Below the pieces are notes generated by a model. It had not been told where the DNA came from. It saw only the letters and a program-made list of their open reading frames with translations, and did not search any database. From assembly GCA_029938515.1 (NCBI GenBank), contig JAOZUU010000111.1, positions 1 through 7,954 of the forward strand: a stretch of 7,954 nt of DNA. Direction: 5' to 3'. Positions within the stretch are counted from its first letter, which is position 1. Each line of letters begins with the position of its first letter. This document shows positions 6,355 through 7,954 of this stretch, in pieces. The stretch comes from Desulfobacterales bacterium (GTDB taxonomy: Bacteria > Desulfobacterota > Desulfobacteria > Desulfobacterales > QNYZ01). The position numbers and the translations under genes were made by a program.

Positions 6355-6483
6355 ATGATTAGTATTGCCAGGCTGAAGTTTTTAATCATCGCCACCAAGG
6401 CGGTCAAAGATGGCAATCGCGATAAAGTCAAATATTCAATCTATGATACCATGACGTCCGCGATAATGAGGTTCTTAAAATAG
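6355..6483 (+). CDS. Possible 42-residue ORF or gene remnant
   Basis: The ATG at 6355 opens 42 codons ending at TAG (6481-6483). The product MISIARLKFLIIATKAVKDG...SIYDTMTSAIMRFLK has a protein-like composition with alternating hydrophobic and charged residues, and could form one helix followed by a short amphipathic tail. Against it, no Shine-Dalgarno sequence precedes the ATG (the upstream is T-rich with TTTTGACAAAA) and the ORF lies among gene debris. The frame is open further upstream, but that part is pyrimidine-rich and antisense to the transposase remnant, so it is unlikely to be coding. No family recognised. Confidence 0.2.
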   Translation: MISIARLKFLIIATKAVKDGNRDKVKYSIYDTMTSAIMRFLK

Positions 6484-6589
6484 AAGTGGATTTTAGCAGT
6501 AAAGATGGCATGAGCAGTTAACAGGGAAATGAAAATAAATTCGATTGCTGCTCATTATGATTATTTGCGCGAAAATTCAGGTTATAATT
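6484..6589. other. Non-coding AT-rich spacer with a loose inverted repeat
   Basis: No coding signal seen on either strand. ATGAGCAG (6510-6517) and CTGCTCAT (6548-6555) are perfect 8-bp inverted repeats around a 30-nt loop. The loop is long for a terminator and no T-run follows, so significance is doubtful. Confidence 0.2.
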
Positions 6590-6802
6590 TCATGGCCCCT
6601 CCCCTTCTGTCAACAGGAGCAGCATCAATATAGGTGCCACAACCGGCTGTCCTAAATAAAAATCTATCCCTGCAGGCCCAGTCGCAACTCCCAAAGCGTC
6701 CTCGCAGTCGATCGAGCCGCTGCCGTTGTCATAATACTCTTTGACATAGGTATGATATATCATAGTTGCAAGGTAATCCGCTTGTATGCTGATATCACCA
6801 TG
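6590..6802 (-). pseudogene. Small ORF apparently frameshifted just after its start codon
   Basis: Downstream of the DUF362-like gene on the same strand, AAGGAAAAGG lies close before an ATG at 6800-6802, but that frame stops after 13 codons. One base out of register, a frame continues for 70 codons to TGA at 6590-6592 and reads like protein: DISIQADYLATMIYHTYVKEYYDNG, SGSIDCEDALGVATGPAGIDFYLGQP, then a hydrophobic end. A single indel right after the ATG would join the two. Alternatively, translation starts at the internal ATG 6763 (57 residues), which has no good ribosome-binding site. Near the 3' end another frame also looks protein-like (GTYIDAAPVDRRGGAMKL), suggesting further decay. The family is not recognised. 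It could be a displaced 3' domain of the neighbouring gene. Confidence 0.35.
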
Positions 6803-6824
6803 TCACCTTTTCCTTATTTTTTTT

Positions 6825-7954
6825 TCAATCACTCAACAGCAGTTCGTTTATCATCGGAGTAGGGTTGCCTGAGTTTGGGCTACTACCTGAGTTTGAACTC
6901 ATATCCACCTTCTGGACAATCATTTTCGATTCATCCAGGGTTCCTACACCTTTGCCGTGGCAACCAAGAAGCGTTTTTCGCAGGTTGTTATTATTATCAG
7001 GATTCATAAAAGTTTGACTTGTGGCAATCGGATACATCACGTACTTGCTCATCCAGTAATCGAGTGTTACCGGGTCAGTACATAAGCCTACTGTTCTCGT
7101 TCGTTTAGCCTTGTTGATGGACGTACGTCCACCGTATCCCGTATATTCAGCACAGGTCAGGTAAAATGTGGGAGACAAAATTTTGGTGATCAACTGACCG
7201 GCCGACTCACCCACGGCATCTGGGTCGTCATGGCCGTTATAGCCGATTTGGTGCAAGTTGTATGTCCCCGGAGGACCTCCGGCAAACTCGACAATCCCCA
7301 GGTGGCATTTGACGGCGCTGGTCAGGCCAGCGTAATCTTCATAATTGAAGTTACTATGATTATTGAGGGTCGGCAGAAATATCAGCTTCACCTGCTGGCC
7401 ATTGTAACCGCCGTTTTCCCATACACCGTGTTTCAAATCGATTAACTTGCTACTGTGAGTGGAACGTAATATTGCATGCGATAACCGGACAGTGGCGCCA
7501 TTGGCGTTGGTGGTATAAGTCGTGCGAACCCAGCCGTGCTTGCCCGAGGGAACATCACCGGGGCCGGTTGCCGAGTCCCAGTGGTCAGGGTCCTGTCTCA
7601 CGTCATAAAGCGGAATAGCGGTTACATTGGGATGACCATTGTTATGGTAGTGATCAATCAGTTCAAAGTAGCTCATTTTCGTCCAGTTGTTCTGGCGATT
7701 ATCTCCAGGTGACATGTTCCAGCAACAATCAGGACCCAGCGTTCTTGAAAGCTCAAAGTGGACATGTTCGGCGATGATGATTTCGCCGTTAAAACCACCC
7801 GGGCGTTTTAAAATAACGTCAATCAGCGCCTTTATACATTGTGTATGCGTATAACCCTGTCGGGGCCATTGACCGTTCGGATTAAGAACAACAACGTCAT
7901 CTTGATCAATAAAGCGGTTGATTCCGCCGGCCAGCTTGATTACACCCTGAACAT
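6825..7954 (-). CDS. DUF362-like protein, 5'-partial (runs off the right edge)
   Basis: The frame is open from the window edge (first whole codon 7950-7952) to TGA at 6825-6827, giving 375 visible residues; the ATG at 7715 is internal. The visible start has IDQDDVVVLNPNGQWPRQGYTHTQCIKALID and GFNGEIIIAEH, matching the DUF362 pattern of a K/N-PN strand followed by a helix and a G-E-I strand. Later come LIDLKHGVW, LTSAVKCHLGIVEFAGG and GLCTDPVTLDYWMSKYV, the counterparts of the family's (S)xKNxxG and DPVALD motifs. After GTLDESKMIVQKV the protein ends in a Ser/Asn/Gly/Pro-rich tail, like a linker that once led to another domain. It is only distantly related to the DUF362 protein at 3462-4799 and lacks that protein's cysteine cluster. 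The N-terminus, any Tat or Sec signal, and the function cannot be judged here. Confidence 0.75.
   Translation of the reverse strand, partial: VQGVIKLAGGINRFIDQDDVVVLNPNGQWPRQGYTHTQCIKALIDVILKRPGGFNGEIIIAEHVHFELSRTLGPDCCWNMSPGDNRQNNWTKMSYFELIDHYHNNGHPNVTAIPLYDVRQDPDHWDSATGPGDVPSGKHGWVRTTYTTNANGATVRLSHAILRSTHSSKLIDLKHGVWENGGYNGQQVKLIFLPTLNNHSNFNYEDYAGLTSAVKCHLGIVEFAGGPPGTYNLHQIGYNGHDDPDAVGESAGQLITKILSPTFYLTCAEYTGYGGRTSINKAKRTRTVGLCTDPVTLDYWMSKYVMYPIATSQTFMNPDNNNNLRKTLLGCHGKGVGTLDESKMIVQKVDMSSNSGSSPNSGNPTPMINELLLSD

Noticed and set aside
6817..6825. T9 run (A9 on the minus strand) as a programmed frameshift site
   Set aside because: The run starts with the last base of the TGA stop of the DUF362-like gene, so slippage there would come after termination and could not extend the protein.
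7230..7445. Plus-strand 71-codon ORF
   Set aside because: Antisense to the DUF362-like gene, which has recognisable motifs across this span.

Overview
The window looks like ordinary chromosome from a Gram-negative, probably anaerobic bacterium, followed by a decayed accessory stretch. Desulfobacterota/Desulfobacterales is my best guess. It rests on the gene mix (a periplasmic parvulin, a feruloyl-CoA-synthase-type ligase, two DUF362-type proteins, an IS200-like transposase remnant) and on recalled family resemblance, not on a marker gene, so treat it as an inference.

Region 1 (1-3461) is dense and intact. It holds the 3' end of an FG-GAP/VCBS repeat protein (+), an exported SurA/PrsA-type peptidyl-prolyl isomerase (-) that overlaps it tail to tail by 9 bp, and an AMP-forming acyl-CoA ligase of the feruloyl-CoA synthase type (+). 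The isomerase and ligase are divergent across about 250 bp that contain a good promoter for the ligase. The ligase start is at 1546, not at the more upstream ATG.

Region 2 (3462-4799) is one DUF362 protein (-), convergent with the ligase, with four cysteines near its C-terminus that could hold an Fe-S cluster.

Region 3 (about 4858-5428) is the best structural find. It is a 571-bp segment bounded by imperfect inverted repeats of about 28 bp, flanked by a possible 6-bp target duplication, and has no intact transposase. Inside is a minus-strand, coding-like fragment of 62 residues with a stop but no credible start. The element ends just upstream of the ribosome-binding site of the next gene and may supply its promoter.

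Region 4 (5446-5940) is a small exported protein with 16 cysteines on a regular C-x3-C / C-x6-C spacing. I do not recognise its family.

Region 5 (5941-6824) is AT-richer and mostly gene debris: a RAYT/IS200-like transposase remnant that lacks its catalytic HUH segment, a possible 42-codon ORF, and a minus-strand ORF that appears frameshifted just after its start codon.

Region 6 (6825-7954) is a second, divergent DUF362-like gene (-). Its reading frame is open to the window edge, so it is 5'-partial here, and it ends in a Ser/Asn/Gly/Pro-rich tail.

The genes do not form one evident pathway. No RNA gene, CRISPR array or complete mobile element was seen.
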